Assembly (NCBI RefSeq): GCF_003254625.1
Contig: NZ_QJRJ01000082.1
Coordinates: 372,001-436,000, forward strand
Reading direction: 5' to 3'
DNA from: Flavobacterium ginsenosidimutans
Lineage (GTDB): Bacteria; Bacteroidota; Bacteroidia; Flavobacteriales; Flavobacteriaceae
Length of the DNA stretch: 64,000 bases
Positions 1 to 8,680 of this stretch are shown in pieces (positions within the stretch are counted from its first letter, which is position 1; each line of letters starts with the position of its first letter). Position numbers and translations under genes: made by a program. The notes under the pieces were generated by a model. That model made no database searches and was not told where the DNA came from. It saw only the letters and a list, made by a program, of their open reading frames with translations.

Positions 1-1721
1 CCAATATATTGTGCATTTAAATCTGTGACTTCATTGAATGGATATAAAGCATATAAAGACGGACGTCTAATGCGTTTGCTGTAGTTTAATTGTAAAGTCG
101 AAGCATCAAACTTATAATTTAGATTGACAGTCGGAAAGAGTTTATTATAGTTTTTTTTATCGTTATAAGTGTTTTCGAAATCTTTAATCGAAATAGCTGT
201 AAACTCTGTTCTCAGTCCAAGCATATAGCTAAATTTCTTGATTTTGCTGCTAAATTGCGTGTAAGCGCCTGTTATGGTTTCATCATAATTTAAGTCATTA
301 TCAATATTCTGATAAATGACCCAATTATTGTCCTTTTGTTCTTCTGCAAGATAATCACTAGAAACAGTCCGAATTTCAGTTTTTATTCCGAATTCTAAAA
401 CCGAAATACTGTCAATAGGCTGTATAAAATCAGTTTTAGCAAGGAAATCTTTGCTGTTTCCTACTGAGCTTGTTCTAATGCCAGGAAGAGCCATTGCTTC
501 AGGAAGCAGCTTTTGTGTCGAAAGATCCCATTTTTTATCACTGTTCCACCAATCGTATTGTATATCAATCGTCCATTTTTTTGCTTTCTGTTTGAATGTC
601 CGAGTATAATTAAATTCAAACTGACTATAATCACGTTTTTCCAATGATTTTCCATGTCTTGTCAAAAGGCTGTCAGGCGTTGTATTTCCTAAATCGTTAT
701 CATAATTGTATTGCAAATTGGTTTTATCATTATCATGTGTTGCATTCTTTAAAAAAGCAGTTGTTATAGTCTGATGTTCATTAATAAAATAATCAGCGCC
801 TATATAAAGCAATTTTCCATCGTCGTGACGGTCTTCATTTTGTACACGATTCATGTAATTTGGAGAAGTTGTACTATTAGTTAACTGATTTGTAGTGTAT
901 AAACCTTCATAATCGCTAGAACGTATGCTAAAATTGGAAAAAACATTGATTTTATTTGATTTATAATTAATGCTCGGATTAAGACGACTATCATTTGGCG
1001 AACCACCTACCAATCGGACTTGACCGCTAAAACCGCTTTTTTTATTCTTTTTTAATATGATATTAATAATTCCCGCAGAACCCGCAGCATCATATCTTGA
1101 CGAAGGATTGGTAATAACTTCTATTCTTTCAATTTGATCGGCTGCAATTTGGTCAAGTGCATTACTTTGGGTAAGACCAGATTGTCTCCCATTAATTAGT
1201 ATCAAAACATTGCTATTTCCTCTAAGGCTTATTGTTCCAGATGGATCGACAGCGACTGATGGAACGCCATTAAGTACATCATGAGCAGAGCCATTTTGCG
1301 ACAAGACATCTTTCCCAACTTCAAAAACCTTTTTATCGAGCTTTAAACTAATATTGGATTTTTGCCCATTTATTTCAACCGATTTTAATTGAACAGCATC
1401 GGCATTTAAACCAATTGTTCCTAATTCAATTCTAGGTTTTCCAGATATAATTTCTAATGCATGTGTATAATTTTGATAGCCAATATAACTAAATGAAATA
1501 TTCAGTTTCCCTGTTAAAACGCCTTCCAAAGTAAAAACACCATGCTCATTGGTCACACCTGTCATTACTATTTTTGAGGTACTATCTTGTATTGCGACGG
1601 TTACATATTGCAATGCTTCTTTTGTTATATTATCCTGAACCTTGCCTGAAATTATGGTTTGCTGAGCAATTCCTAGAAAAGGAATAAATAAAAGTAAAAA
1701 ACTGATTATTAAGCGTTTCAT
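1..1721 (-). CDS. TonB-dependent receptor / outer membrane beta-barrel family protein (3' end outside window)
   Basis: Reading from an ATG at 1721 leftwards gives an open frame that runs off the window, so the C-terminal barrel end is missing. Residues 1-20 form a signal peptide (MKRLIISFLLLFIPFLGIAQ). A carboxypeptidase-regulatory-like beta-sandwich follows (about residues 22-100, ISGKVQDNITKEALQYVTVA). Next is a plug domain with LILINGRQSG and RIEVITNPSSRYDAAGSAG, the usual plug-region pattern of Bacteroidota outer membrane receptors. The rest is alternating aromatic beta-strand sequence, as in the outer-membrane-beta-barrel family. It probably imports or binds a ligand at the outer membrane with TonB energy; the substrate cannot be told. 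It diverges from the sensor kinase at 1846, with about 124 bases between. Confidence 0.88.
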   Translation of the reverse strand, partial: MKRLIISFLLLFIPFLGIAQQTIISGKVQDNITKEALQYVTVAIQDSTSKIVMTGVTNEHGVFTLEGVLTGKLNISFSYIGYQNYTHALEIISGKPRIELGTIGLNADAVQLKSVEINGQKSNISLKLDKKVFEVGKDVLSQNGSAHDVLNGVPSVAVDPSGTISLRGNSNVLILINGRQSGLTQSNALDQIAADQIERIEVITNPSSRYDAAGSAGIINIILKKNKKSGFSGQVRLVGGSPNDSRLNPSINYKSNKINVFSNFSIRSSDYEGLYTTNQLTNSTTSPNYMNRVQNEDRHDDGKLLYIGADYFINEHQTITTAFLKNATHDNDKTNLQYNYDNDLGNTTPDSLLTRHGKSLEKRDYSQFEFNYTRTFKQKAKKWTIDIQYDWWNSDKKWDLSTQKLLPEAMALPGIRTSSVGNSKDFLAKTDFIQPIDSISVLEFGIKTEIRTVSSDYLAEEQKDNNWVIYQNIDNDLNYDETITGAYTQFSSKIKKFSYMLGLRTEFTAISIKDFENTYNDKKNYNKLFPTVNLNYKFDASTLQLNYSKRIRRPSLYALYPFNEVTDLNAQYI

Positions 1722-1845
1722 GTTGATTGATTTTGTAGTACAAGATTAACAGATAAAACAAAATGCCATTCTTGAAAACATTCAAACGGCTCTATAAGCT
1801 TCTCAAATGCATTTTTCGATTAGATATTTATTTTATCTTTATCTC

Positions 1846-3486
1846 ATGTATAAATCCTACTTTTTTGCAGTTTTGTTTCTTCTAATGTTTACCTCGTGTA
1901 AGTATTACAAAGAATACGTTACAACTGATGTGACCTACGATGTTGACTATGATCATGAACTGAATGATTGGCATATGCCCGATAGTTCCAGTTTTAAATT
2001 TCAAACAGAAGTTGTGATACAGAAACGTAAAAATCATTCTGAATCTTTAGGGCTTCAGATTAATGCTTTTGGTGCTTTTGATGTGTATTGGGACGGAGTT
2101 TTAGTTGGAAAGAATGGTCAAATGGCAAAATCGGGTCAGTCTGAAATACCTGGAACAGAAACATCATACTACCAAATACCAAAGAAATTATCTAATCTCG
2201 GAAAACATAATGTTACTTTAATTGGTACACAGACTTACAACAAAGAAGCAAAACGCGGTATTGATGTAAAACTTAAAAGTTATCTTCAGCTTCATCGTTC
2301 GCCACTTATCGTAGTATCTTTTATGAATCTTATGGCTGGCGCTTTCTTGATCGCAGCTATTTATTATTTCTTTTTGTATATAAATAGTGCTCGAAAAGAA
2401 CTAGCAGTTTTCCTTTTCGGAATCATTTGTCTTCTTTTCTTCTTTCTGCTAATTATCGAATATGTCAAGTATTATTTAGATATTCCTTATAATCAGTTTT
2501 ATACCCGTTTAAAGATTATTGGCTGGCTCACTTTTGCTATTTCAATGCTTGTGCCGTGGTATTTTATGCTGCAGTTTGAATTTAAAAGAAAGAAACTGTT
2601 TCTAGCTCTTTTGTTTATTGTTCTTTTAGCAGTTTATATTGGGTATTATGGGCATTTTGATATTTCTGCAGCTTATTTCACTATTACAGCCCGTTTTTTT
2701 TCTATCGTAATTGCTATTGATGCCGCAATCAGGAAAACAAAAGGCGGACTTATTGTCGCAGCGGGTTTGCTGGCAGGCGTGGTTGTTAATTATTTTATGT
2801 TTTATGATTTCGGATTGTTTATTGCTTTTACCATTTTAGTGCTTTGTATGCTTTATCTTCATACCATTCGAGCAAAAGCAATGGAAGAAGCTCATAATGC
2901 ATCATTGCTGCTTTCTTCAAGGTTGCAATTGGAATTAATCAAAAAAAATATTCAACCGCATTTTCTTCGAAATACTTTAACTTCATTAATAGATTGGATT
3001 GAAGAATCCCCAAAAGAAGGCGTTGTTTTTATTCGGGCTCTTGCCGAAGAATTTGATATAATGAATGATATTGCAGAAGATACGCTTATCCCAATCAGAC
3101 AAGAAATTGATTTATGCCGAAGACATTTGGAAGTGATGTCTTTTCGTAAAGAGATTTGTTATGAATGGCAAGAAGAAGGGATTGATGAAAATGAAACAAT
3201 TCCGCCAGCAATTTTTCATACAATTATAGAAAATGGAATTACGCACAGTTTTCCTCCAAATGAGGGTTGTATTATTTTCTATTTAAAATTTACCAAAGAA
3301 AAACAGTTTAAGGAATATACCTTACTGACTTTTGCCAAAAACAGACAAGCCAAAAAAGAAAAGCGAATAGGAACAGGTTTTAAATATATTGAAGCCAGAT
3401 TAACCGAAAGTTATGGAACAAATTGGTCTTTCGATTCTCATTCTGTAGAAAAAGGGTGGGAGACAACCATTAAAATTTTTGATTGA
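1846..3486 (+). CDS. 7TM sensor histidine kinase of the LytS/His_kinase family
   Basis: The ATG at 1846 is preferred to the in-frame ATG at 1807, because it puts a lipoprotein-type signal peptide (YFFAVLFLLMFTSC) directly at the N-terminus. A soluble, presumably periplasmic, domain of about 150 residues follows. Seven hydrophobic segments come next, starting near SPLIVVSFMNLMAGAFL. The C-terminal kinase half has the phospho-acceptor box IQPHFLRNTLTSL, an N-box-like IIENGITHS and a G-box GTGFKYIEARL, typical of kinases that pair with LytTR regulators. The layout resembles 7TMR-DISM receptors. The stop codon overlaps the start of the downstream response regulator by one base (TGATG), so the two are translationally coupled and form one two-component system. 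The signal sensed is unknown. Confidence 0.87.
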   Translation: MYKSYFFAVLFLLMFTSCKYYKEYVTTDVTYDVDYDHELNDWHMPDSSSFKFQTEVVIQKRKNHSESLGLQINAFGAFDVYWDGVLVGKNGQMAKSGQSEIPGTETSYYQIPKKLSNLGKHNVTLIGTQTYNKEAKRGIDVKLKSYLQLHRSPLIVVSFMNLMAGAFLIAAIYYFFLYINSARKELAVFLFGIICLLFFFLLIIEYVKYYLDIPYNQFYTRLKIIGWLTFAISMLVPWYFMLQFEFKRKKLFLALLFIVLLAVYIGYYGHFDISAAYFTITARFFSIVIAIDAAIRKTKGGLIVAAGLLAGVVVNYFMFYDFGLFIAFTILVLCMLYLHTIRAKAMEEAHNASLLLSSRLQLELIKKNIQPHFLRNTLTSLIDWIEESPKEGVVFIRALAEEFDIMNDIAEDTLIPIRQEIDLCRRHLEVMSFRKEICYEWQEEGIDENETIPPAIFHTIIENGITHSFPPNEGCIIFYLKFTKEKQFKEYTLLTFAKNRQAKKEKRIGTGFKYIEARLTESYGTNWSFDSHSVEKGWETTIKIFD

Positions 3487-4181
3487 TGAAGATACTAATA
3501 ATTGAAGACGAAGCGCGTATTGCCAAAAGAATTGAAAGAATGACTCGTGATTTCTTTGATAAAGAGGTTCAGATTCTGCTTTGTGATTCACTTGAAAATG
3601 GACTTTTGGCTATCGAACAGAATTCAATTGATCTCCTGCTCTTAGATCTAAATCTAAACGGAGAAGATGGTTTTGAGATTCTGCAAACTTTTGTAGCTGG
3701 CCCATTCCAGACCATTATTATTTCTGCTTATACAGATAAAGCTATTACAGCGTTTAATTATGGCGTTCTGGATTTTGTGCCAAAGCCTTTCGATCAAAAC
3801 AGATTGGCGCAGGCTTTTACACGTTATGCCACATCTGGAAAACAATCTGGAAATAATTTACGGTTTTTAGCAGTAAGGAAAGCAAAGACTTTCAGACTCG
3901 TGCCAATTAATGAAATTATATATATAAAAGGAGCAGGAATTTATACAGAATTGCATTTGTCAAATGGTAAAATAGAATTGCATGATAAATCACTTGAAGC
4001 ATTAGAAAAACTGCTTCCAGAAACATTTGAAAGAATACATAAATCATATATTCTTTGTTGGGATCGCGCAGATAAAATTGTTGTGGAAGCAGGAGGAAAA
4101 TATAGCATACAACTAAAAAGCGGAGAGTTACTACCAATTGGCCGAAGTAAATACAAGGAAATAAAAGACAAACTCTTATAA
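3486..4181 (+). CDS. LytTR-type response regulator
   Basis: Starts at the ATG at 3486, which shares its A with the TGA of the kinase gene. Residues 1-120 are a receiver domain: the acidic pocket lies in LIIEDEA, the phospho-acceptor aspartate in DLLLLDLNLNGEDG, and the switch region ends in the conserved lysine of FVPKPFD. Residues about 130-231 are a LytTR DNA-binding domain (IYIKGAGIYTELHLSNG, FERIHKSYIL, LPIGRSKYKEI). It should bind DNA as a dimer after phosphorylation by the kinase at 1846. Targets are unknown; the divergent outer membrane receptor is a natural candidate by position only. Confidence 0.92.
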   Translation: MKILIIEDEARIAKRIERMTRDFFDKEVQILLCDSLENGLLAIEQNSIDLLLLDLNLNGEDGFEILQTFVAGPFQTIIISAYTDKAITAFNYGVLDFVPKPFDQNRLAQAFTRYATSGKQSGNNLRFLAVRKAKTFRLVPINEIIYIKGAGIYTELHLSNGKIELHDKSLEALEKLLPETFERIHKSYILCWDRADKIVVEAGGKYSIQLKSGELLPIGRSKYKEIKDKLL

Positions 4182-4250
4182 TATTCTTTAACGAACGACT
4201 GCTTAATATTTATTTGTCGATCAAATACCTTTTATATAATTTTACATTCT

Positions 4251-4829
4251 ATGTATGAAATATTCCAAAAGTATCTAGAAGAAAAAACGGAACTGACCCA
4301 AGCAGAATCAGAACGTATACAATCATTTGCTATTATTAAAAAGCTTCGTAAAAGACAATATCTTCTTCAAGAAGGAGATGTTTGGAAATACGATGCTTTT
4401 ATCACACAAGGCTGTGTTCGCACCTATACTGTCGATGAAAAGGGAAGTGAGCATGTAAACAGTTTCAGTATTGAAAATTGGTGGACGGGAGATCGCGAAA
4501 GCTTGATGATGCAACAGCCGTCGCGTTTTAATATCGATGCTATTGAAGATACAGAGCTTGTACTTTTTACCCATGAAAATTTTGAATTGCTTTGCAAAGA
4601 AATTCCAGCTTTCAATAATATGGTTAATACTATTTTGCAAAGAAGCTTTATAGCTGCGCAAAATAGAATTCAAGCTTCATTAACTTTAACCGCAGAAGAA
4701 AAGTATTTGAACTTTGTAAATAAATATCCAGGATTTGCTTCTCGAATTCCTCAGGCTATGATTGCCTCATATTTAGGCATGACACCAGAAACACTAAGCC
4801 GTATTCGAAAACAAACGGCAAAGAAATAA
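4251..4829 (+). CDS. Crp/Fnr family transcriptional regulator
   Basis: 192 residues, ATG start. The N-terminal 120 residues form a cyclic-nucleotide-binding-like beta roll (YLLQEGDVWKYDAFITQGCVRTYTVDEKG). The C-terminus is a short helix-turn-helix (IASYLGMTPETLSRIRKQ). There is no cysteine cluster for an iron-sulphur centre, so it is not a classical FNR. Small regulators of this type are frequent in Bacteroidota next to oxidoreductase genes. It is followed by a terminator at 4838-4861 and then by an SDR gene in the same direction, which it may control. Confidence 0.85.
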   Translation: MYEIFQKYLEEKTELTQAESERIQSFAIIKKLRKRQYLLQEGDVWKYDAFITQGCVRTYTVDEKGSEHVNSFSIENWWTGDRESLMMQQPSRFNIDAIEDTELVLFTHENFELLCKEIPAFNNMVNTILQRSFIAAQNRIQASLTLTAEEKYLNFVNKYPGFASRIPQAMIASYLGMTPETLSRIRKQTAKK

Positions 4830-4837
4830 ATATACTA

Positions 4838-4861
4838 GGAGCTTTTAAAGCTCCTTTTTTT
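4838..4861 (+). terminator. Rho-independent terminator after the Crp/Fnr gene
   Basis: The stem GGAGC/GCTCC (4838-4842 and 4850-4854), extended by a TTT/AAA pairing, is followed by seven T residues at 4855-4861. It sits nine bases after the stop codon at 4829. Confidence 0.85.
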
Positions 4862-4992
4862 ATGCCTTCTTCAAACTCTTGATCTATATCAAGTTTTTAC
4901 TTATTTCTAATCAATGTACAGGTTTTGCATTCGTCGCAACTTTGTAATGTTCAAAAGAAACAAACATTATAAACATTTAAAATTTAGAAATC

Positions 4993-5850
4993 ATGTCAAA
5001 AACAATTTTTATTACAGGAACAAGTACAGGCTTTGGAAAACTAACAGCTGTAACATTAGCTAACGCAGGTCATTCAGTAATCGCAGGAATGCGCAACACA
5101 AATGATAAAAATGCCGCAGCAGCGAAAGAACTAGAAGCAATAGAAAACATTGAAGTAGTAGATATCGATGTTACAGATGATGCATCAGTTAATAAAGCAA
5201 TCGAAAAAGTAATCACTAAATACGGAAAAATTGATGTATTGATTAACAATGCAGCTGTAAGCGGTTTTGGTCTTCTTGAAGGTTATTCTATCGATCAGGT
5301 TCGCAAAATGTTCGATGTAAACGTATACAGTGTATTACGTATGTATCAGGCAGTACTTCCTTCTATGAGAAAAGAAAGAAACGGACTTGTTATTAACATT
5401 ACAACAGGAGCAAGCGGACATACACTTCCTTTTATGGTTCCATATATAGCATCAAAATTAGTAGTTGAAAGTTTTACAGAAGGATTGCAAGATGAACTTG
5501 CAGATTACGGAATTGAAAACGTAAGTATTCAGCCGGGAGTTTATCCAACAGAAATGAACAACGGATCTAAAGCTGGTATTCATGCTGATAAAACAGAAAT
5601 TATAGAGGAATATGGAGAATCAGCAACAGAAAAATTCAATGCATTAGGAACAGCATTATTCGGGAAAATGGCTCAGTTTGATATGAATCCGCAAACTATT
5701 GCTGATGGTATTTTGGAATTGGTAAGTATGAAGAAAGGGGAGAGACCGCTTCGTTTTCCGCTTGACGCCATTGCTCAAGGAACTGATAAGGAATTTATAG
5801 AAGCGCGTGCTAATATTAAAGCAAAATGGGTAGCTGCTTACACAAATTAA
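4993..5850 (+). CDS. Short-chain dehydrogenase/reductase (classical SDR)
   Basis: 285 residues. The N-terminus has the Rossmann cofactor motif TGTSTGFG (TGxxxGxG), then NNAA in strand 4, the catalytic serine region ITTGASG and the active pair YIASK (YxxxK). All catalytic residues are present, so it should be an active NAD(P)(H)-dependent oxidoreductase. The substrate is unknown. The long C-terminal part (about 100 residues after YxxxK) contains the variable substrate lid. It follows the Crp/Fnr gene after about 160 bases that include a terminator, so it has its own promoter. Confidence 0.9.
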   Translation: MSKTIFITGTSTGFGKLTAVTLANAGHSVIAGMRNTNDKNAAAAKELEAIENIEVVDIDVTDDASVNKAIEKVITKYGKIDVLINNAAVSGFGLLEGYSIDQVRKMFDVNVYSVLRMYQAVLPSMRKERNGLVINITTGASGHTLPFMVPYIASKLVVESFTEGLQDELADYGIENVSIQPGVYPTEMNNGSKAGIHADKTEIIEEYGESATEKFNALGTALFGKMAQFDMNPQTIADGILELVSMKKGERPLRFPLDAIAQGTDKEFIEARANIKAKWVAAYTN

Positions 5851-5898
5851 TTTTCTTTTTTAAACACATTCGTAATTGAACAAAATTTAAGTTTTAAT

Positions 5899-6028
5899 AC
5901 ATAGAAACATAGGTACTTTATCTAAAAAAAGAAGGCAAAGAGAAAAATTTTTCTCCCACATAGTGTGCTATGTGCATTTAAACTAGTAAAACGCCTTTTT
6001 TAAGTTTACAAAATCTATGTTTCTATGT
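5899..6028. repeat. Intergenic element of nested inverted repeats (REP/MITE-like)
   Basis: Outer arms ACATAGAAACATAG (5899-5912) and CTATGTTTCTATGT (6015-6028) are exact reverse complements. Inside are the palindrome AGAAAAATTTTTCT (5941-5954), a hairpin CACATAG/CTATGTG with a four-base loop (5957-5974), and an AAGGC / GCCTT pairing that links the flanks. It fills the gap between the SDR and VOC genes and carries no reading frame. The structure suggests a mobile or regulatory intergenic repeat found in several copies in the genome, which cannot be tested within this window. Confidence 0.6.
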
Positions 6029-6059
6029 GTTAAAGAATCTATTAAACATTTATATAATC

Positions 6060-7067
6060 ATGAAAACAACTCATAAAAAATCAAACAAAAAATTACAGAC
6101 TTCAGCAGCAGCAATGCTTAACGTATTAATACTTTTTTCTGCTTCAGAAAAAACAGTCGCACAAACTAGTGCGGGAATTGTTGGAATCGATCATGTTGGA
6201 ATTAATGTTCCAGATCTAAAAAAAGCAGTTACATTTTTTAATGATGTACTCGGTTTTACGCCAGTAACACAATTAGGGCCAATTCCGCTTGACGTCGAAT
6301 GGAAAAAATTGAATCATATTAATCCTGAAACAGGAGCCGTTACTATCAAAATGATAAACGCAGGAAACGGAGCAAGTATAGAAGTATTTGAATATGCAGA
6401 CAATAAAGGAAGTAAAACACATCCAAATACCGATGATATTGGAGCATCACATATTGCTTTTTATGTGAATGATATTCATGCAGCGGTAAAATATTTAAAA
6501 AGTAAAGATGTCAAAATAATAGGAGAACCTTTTACAATGCCTTCTGGAGATACAGCGGGTGAATCATGGGTTTATTTTGAAACACCTTGGGGTTCTAAAA
6601 TGGAATTGGTTTCTTATCCAAACGGGAAAGGATATGAAAAATCACATCCCAAAACAATATTATGGTCTCCAAAAAATACAGAAGTGAAAAAAGTTTCTGC
6701 TGATGATTTCGATGCTAAAAAGAATACTTTAATAGTTGAAAATCATCTTAAAATTTGGAATGAAAAAGACGAAACAAAACGTAAAGTTTTATTAAATCAA
6801 GTTTATGCGTCTAATGTTGAAATGGTCGATCGTCATTTTATTGCTGAAGGAATTGAAGATATTAGTAAGTTTATTGTAGAATTACAGACTAAAAACCCTG
6901 ATTTTAAGTTTACTCCAAAATCAGTTGAAACCAATCATAATATAGTTCGATTGTACTGGCAGTTTGGTTCAAAAGAAAAACCTTCTGTAGTAAGCGGAAT
7001 GGATTTGTTTGTAATTGAAAATGGAAAAGTACAGAAACTATATGTTTTTGTGGATCAAAAAGAATAA
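6060..7067 (+). CDS. Secreted VOC (glyoxalase-fold) / SnoaL-like two-domain protein
   Basis: The ATG at 6060 gives an N-terminal signal-like segment (AAAMLNVLILFSASEKTVAQ), pointing to export. Residues about 40-185 are a vicinal-oxygen-chelate domain: GIDHVGINVPDLKKAVTFF at its start, then SHIAFYVNDIHAAVKYLK and a late metal-ligand strand KMELVSYP. Residues about 215-335 resemble the NTF2/SnoaL fold (VENHLKIWNEKDETKRK ... VYASNVEMVDRHF). The VOC part suggests metal-dependent isomerase, dioxygenase or lyase chemistry on a small molecule. The reaction is unknown. The fusion of the two folds is seen in the sequence. Confidence 0.75.
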   Translation: MKTTHKKSNKKLQTSAAAMLNVLILFSASEKTVAQTSAGIVGIDHVGINVPDLKKAVTFFNDVLGFTPVTQLGPIPLDVEWKKLNHINPETGAVTIKMINAGNGASIEVFEYADNKGSKTHPNTDDIGASHIAFYVNDIHAAVKYLKSKDVKIIGEPFTMPSGDTAGESWVYFETPWGSKMELVSYPNGKGYEKSHPKTILWSPKNTEVKKVSADDFDAKKNTLIVENHLKIWNEKDETKRKVLLNQVYASNVEMVDRHFIAEGIEDISKFIVELQTKNPDFKFTPKSVETNHNIVRLYWQFGSKEKPSVVSGMDLFVIENGKVQKLYVFVDQKE

Positions 7068-7091
7068 GTTTTGAGCGACTTCAAAAGTTTT

Positions 7092-7120
7092 AAAAAGCCA
7101 GAAATAATTTCTGGCTTTTT
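7092..7120. terminator. Bidirectional terminator between convergent genes
   Basis: A perfect 13-bp stem, AAAAAGCCAGAAA paired with TTTCTGGCTTTTT around a TAA loop, lies between the VOC gene ending at 7067 and the SDR gene ending at 7129. It has a T-run on both strands. Confidence 0.9.
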
Positions 7121-7128
7121 AAATTGTA

Positions 7129-7920
7129 TTAAATAGTTTTTAAAACACCTCCGTCTGCTCTTAGTGAAGCTCCATTTGTAGCTATAGAAAGAGGGCTTGA
7201 AAGATAAGTTGCCAATGAAGCAATCTCAGATGGTTCGATAAAGCGCTGCAGCAAAGAATGCGGATTTGTTTGTTGTACAATTATGCTTTTCATTTGTTCA
7301 ACTTCTAAATTTTGCATTGTAGCAATCTGTTCGATTGCAGATGCGACACCATCAGAATACGTTGGCCCGCCTAAGATTGTATTTACCGTAACTTCAGTTC
7401 CAATTGTTAGTTTAGATAAACCATTGCTTACAGCTGTCATCGCAGCTTTAGTCATTCCGTAATGAATCATATTTCCTGGAATGTTTACTCCTGATTCACT
7501 GCTTATAAAAATGATTCGCCCTGTTTTTTTCTCTAGCATTTGTGGCAAAAGTTTCTTCGAAAGTCGGATCGCACTCATGACATTGATTTCAAAAATTTTG
7601 TACCAATCTTCATCAGCCAGATCTTCAAAGTTTTTCAAATCAAAAACGCCAACATTATTGATCAAAATATCAATGTTAGTTAATTTATTTAGGAACGCAT
7701 CTATTTCATCTTTCTTTCCAAAATCAGCATTAATTCCGGAAACTTTGGCGTTAGGAAATTCAGCTTGTAATTTTTGAACTGCTGTTTTTGTTTTTTCTTC
7801 ATTTCTTCCATTAATAACAACTTCTGCTTTTTCAGCCAATAATTGTTGTGCAATTGCAAAACCAATTCCCTGTGTTGAACCGCTTATAAAAGCTTTTTTT
7901 CCTTCTAATTTTAAATCCAT
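7129..7920 (-). CDS. SDR family oxidoreductase (FabG-like)
   Basis: 263 residues. Rossmann motif SGSTQGIG near residue 14, NNVG at the end of strand 4, serine region ISSESG, and YGMTK as the catalytic YxxxK. The C-terminus ends in LRADGGVLKTI, the typical closing strand of FabG-like SDRs, which makes an NADPH-dependent ketone/aldehyde reductase likely. It lies 51 bases downstream of the TetR gene and has its own upstream copy of the palindrome seen before that regulator (7940-7955). The two genes therefore form a TetR-controlled unit. Confidence 0.9.
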   Translation of the reverse strand: MDLKLEGKKAFISGSTQGIGFAIAQQLLAEKAEVVINGRNEEKTKTAVQKLQAEFPNAKVSGINADFGKKDEIDAFLNKLTNIDILINNVGVFDLKNFEDLADEDWYKIFEINVMSAIRLSKKLLPQMLEKKTGRIIFISSESGVNIPGNMIHYGMTKAAMTAVSNGLSKLTIGTEVTVNTILGGPTYSDGVASAIEQIATMQNLEVEQMKSIIVQQTNPHSLLQRFIEPSEIASLATYLSSPLSIATNGASLRADGGVLKTI

Positions 7921-7939
7921 TTTTTATTATATTTATTTT

Positions 7940-7955
7940 TGTAATGATCGATACA
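7940..7955. promoter_or_regulatory. Probable TetR-family operator upstream of the SDR gene
   Basis: TGTAATGATCGATACA fits the symmetrical pattern TGTANNGATCNNTACA. It lies 20 bases before the SDR start codon. A near copy stands before the tetR gene at 8563-8578, and flanking bases (TTTG before, AAATAA after) are also shared. Confidence 0.65.
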
Positions 7956-7971
7956 TAAATAATCAAAAAAA

Positions 7972-8553
7972 TTAGCTGATAACAGCTAATTGCATTTCAA
8001 TTTGATCTTTTAAGACATTTTTATCAGGATACATTCTTCGTAATGTATTGAGTCCGCACCAAAATGTGATGAGGTATTTACCTAAAATTTCGGGAGAAGT
8101 CTGTGTTTTTATATTTCCTTTTTGCTGTTCCTTTTTTATAACTTCTGTGAACATTTGCTCCACTTCCTTCAAAATTTGGACAGCACTATTTTCAAGATCT
8201 TCATCAATAAAAGTCATTTCAACGACAGTATTGGCAATGATGCAACCTTTTAAATGCTCGTTTGAATTTGCTTCTGCAATACTTCTAAAAAAATCTTTGA
8301 TTAATTCTAAAGGTGAATTACTTTTATTAAGTTCATTTTTAAATTCATCAAATGCCAGTCTGCGTTCTTGAACCGCTTTCTGGAAAACTTCTTTTTTACC
8401 ACCTTTAAAAGTGTTGTAAAAACTTCCAGCGCCTGCGCCAGTTGCTTTTTGTAAATCGCTTAATGAGGTTGCGCTGTAACCTTTCTGCCAAAAAACTTCC
8501 TGAGCTTTTTTTATAATATTAGAATCTTCGTAGATGGTTGGTCTTCCTCGCAT
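7972..8553 (-). CDS. TetR/AcrR family transcriptional regulator
   Basis: The start at 8553 (MRGRPTIYED) is chosen over an upstream alternative start, because the RGRP motif is the usual N-terminus of this family. Residues 10-55 form the helix-turn-helix domain (IIKKAQEVFWQKGYSATSLS, then TGAGAGSFYNTFKGGKKEVF). The rest is the helical ligand/dimer domain. It is probably a repressor of itself and of the downstream SDR gene, since a near-identical 16-bp palindrome precedes each (8563-8578 and 7940-7955). The inducing ligand is unknown; it may be an electrophile or xenobiotic handled by the SDR. Confidence 0.9.
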   Translation of the reverse strand: MRGRPTIYEDSNIIKKAQEVFWQKGYSATSLSDLQKATGAGAGSFYNTFKGGKKEVFQKAVQERRLAFDEFKNELNKSNSPLELIKDFFRSIAEANSNEHLKGCIIANTVVEMTFIDEDLENSAVQILKEVEQMFTEVIKKEQQKGNIKTQTSPEILGKYLITFWCGLNTLRRMYPDKNVLKDQIEMQLAVIS

Positions 8554-8562
8554 TTTTAATTT

Positions 8563-8578
8563 TGTAATGATTGGTACA
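8563..8578. promoter_or_regulatory. Probable TetR autoregulatory operator
   Basis: TGTAATGATTGGTACA differs from the 7940-7955 site at only two positions and keeps the TGTA/TACA arms. It begins ten bases upstream of the tetR start codon, where a bound repressor would block transcription of tetR. Confidence 0.65.
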
Positions 8579-8680
8579 AAAATAAACAAAAAATAAGTTT
8601 TAGACCAAATTTTAACTGAAATTTATAAAAGGAAGTATTAAGCTGTTGATTTAAAGAATGATATATTTAGCAGTTAAATC

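Noticed and set aside
461..655. Short leftward frame inside the outer membrane receptor
   Set aside because: It is out of frame with the receptor, which reads through without a stop from 1721 to the window edge.
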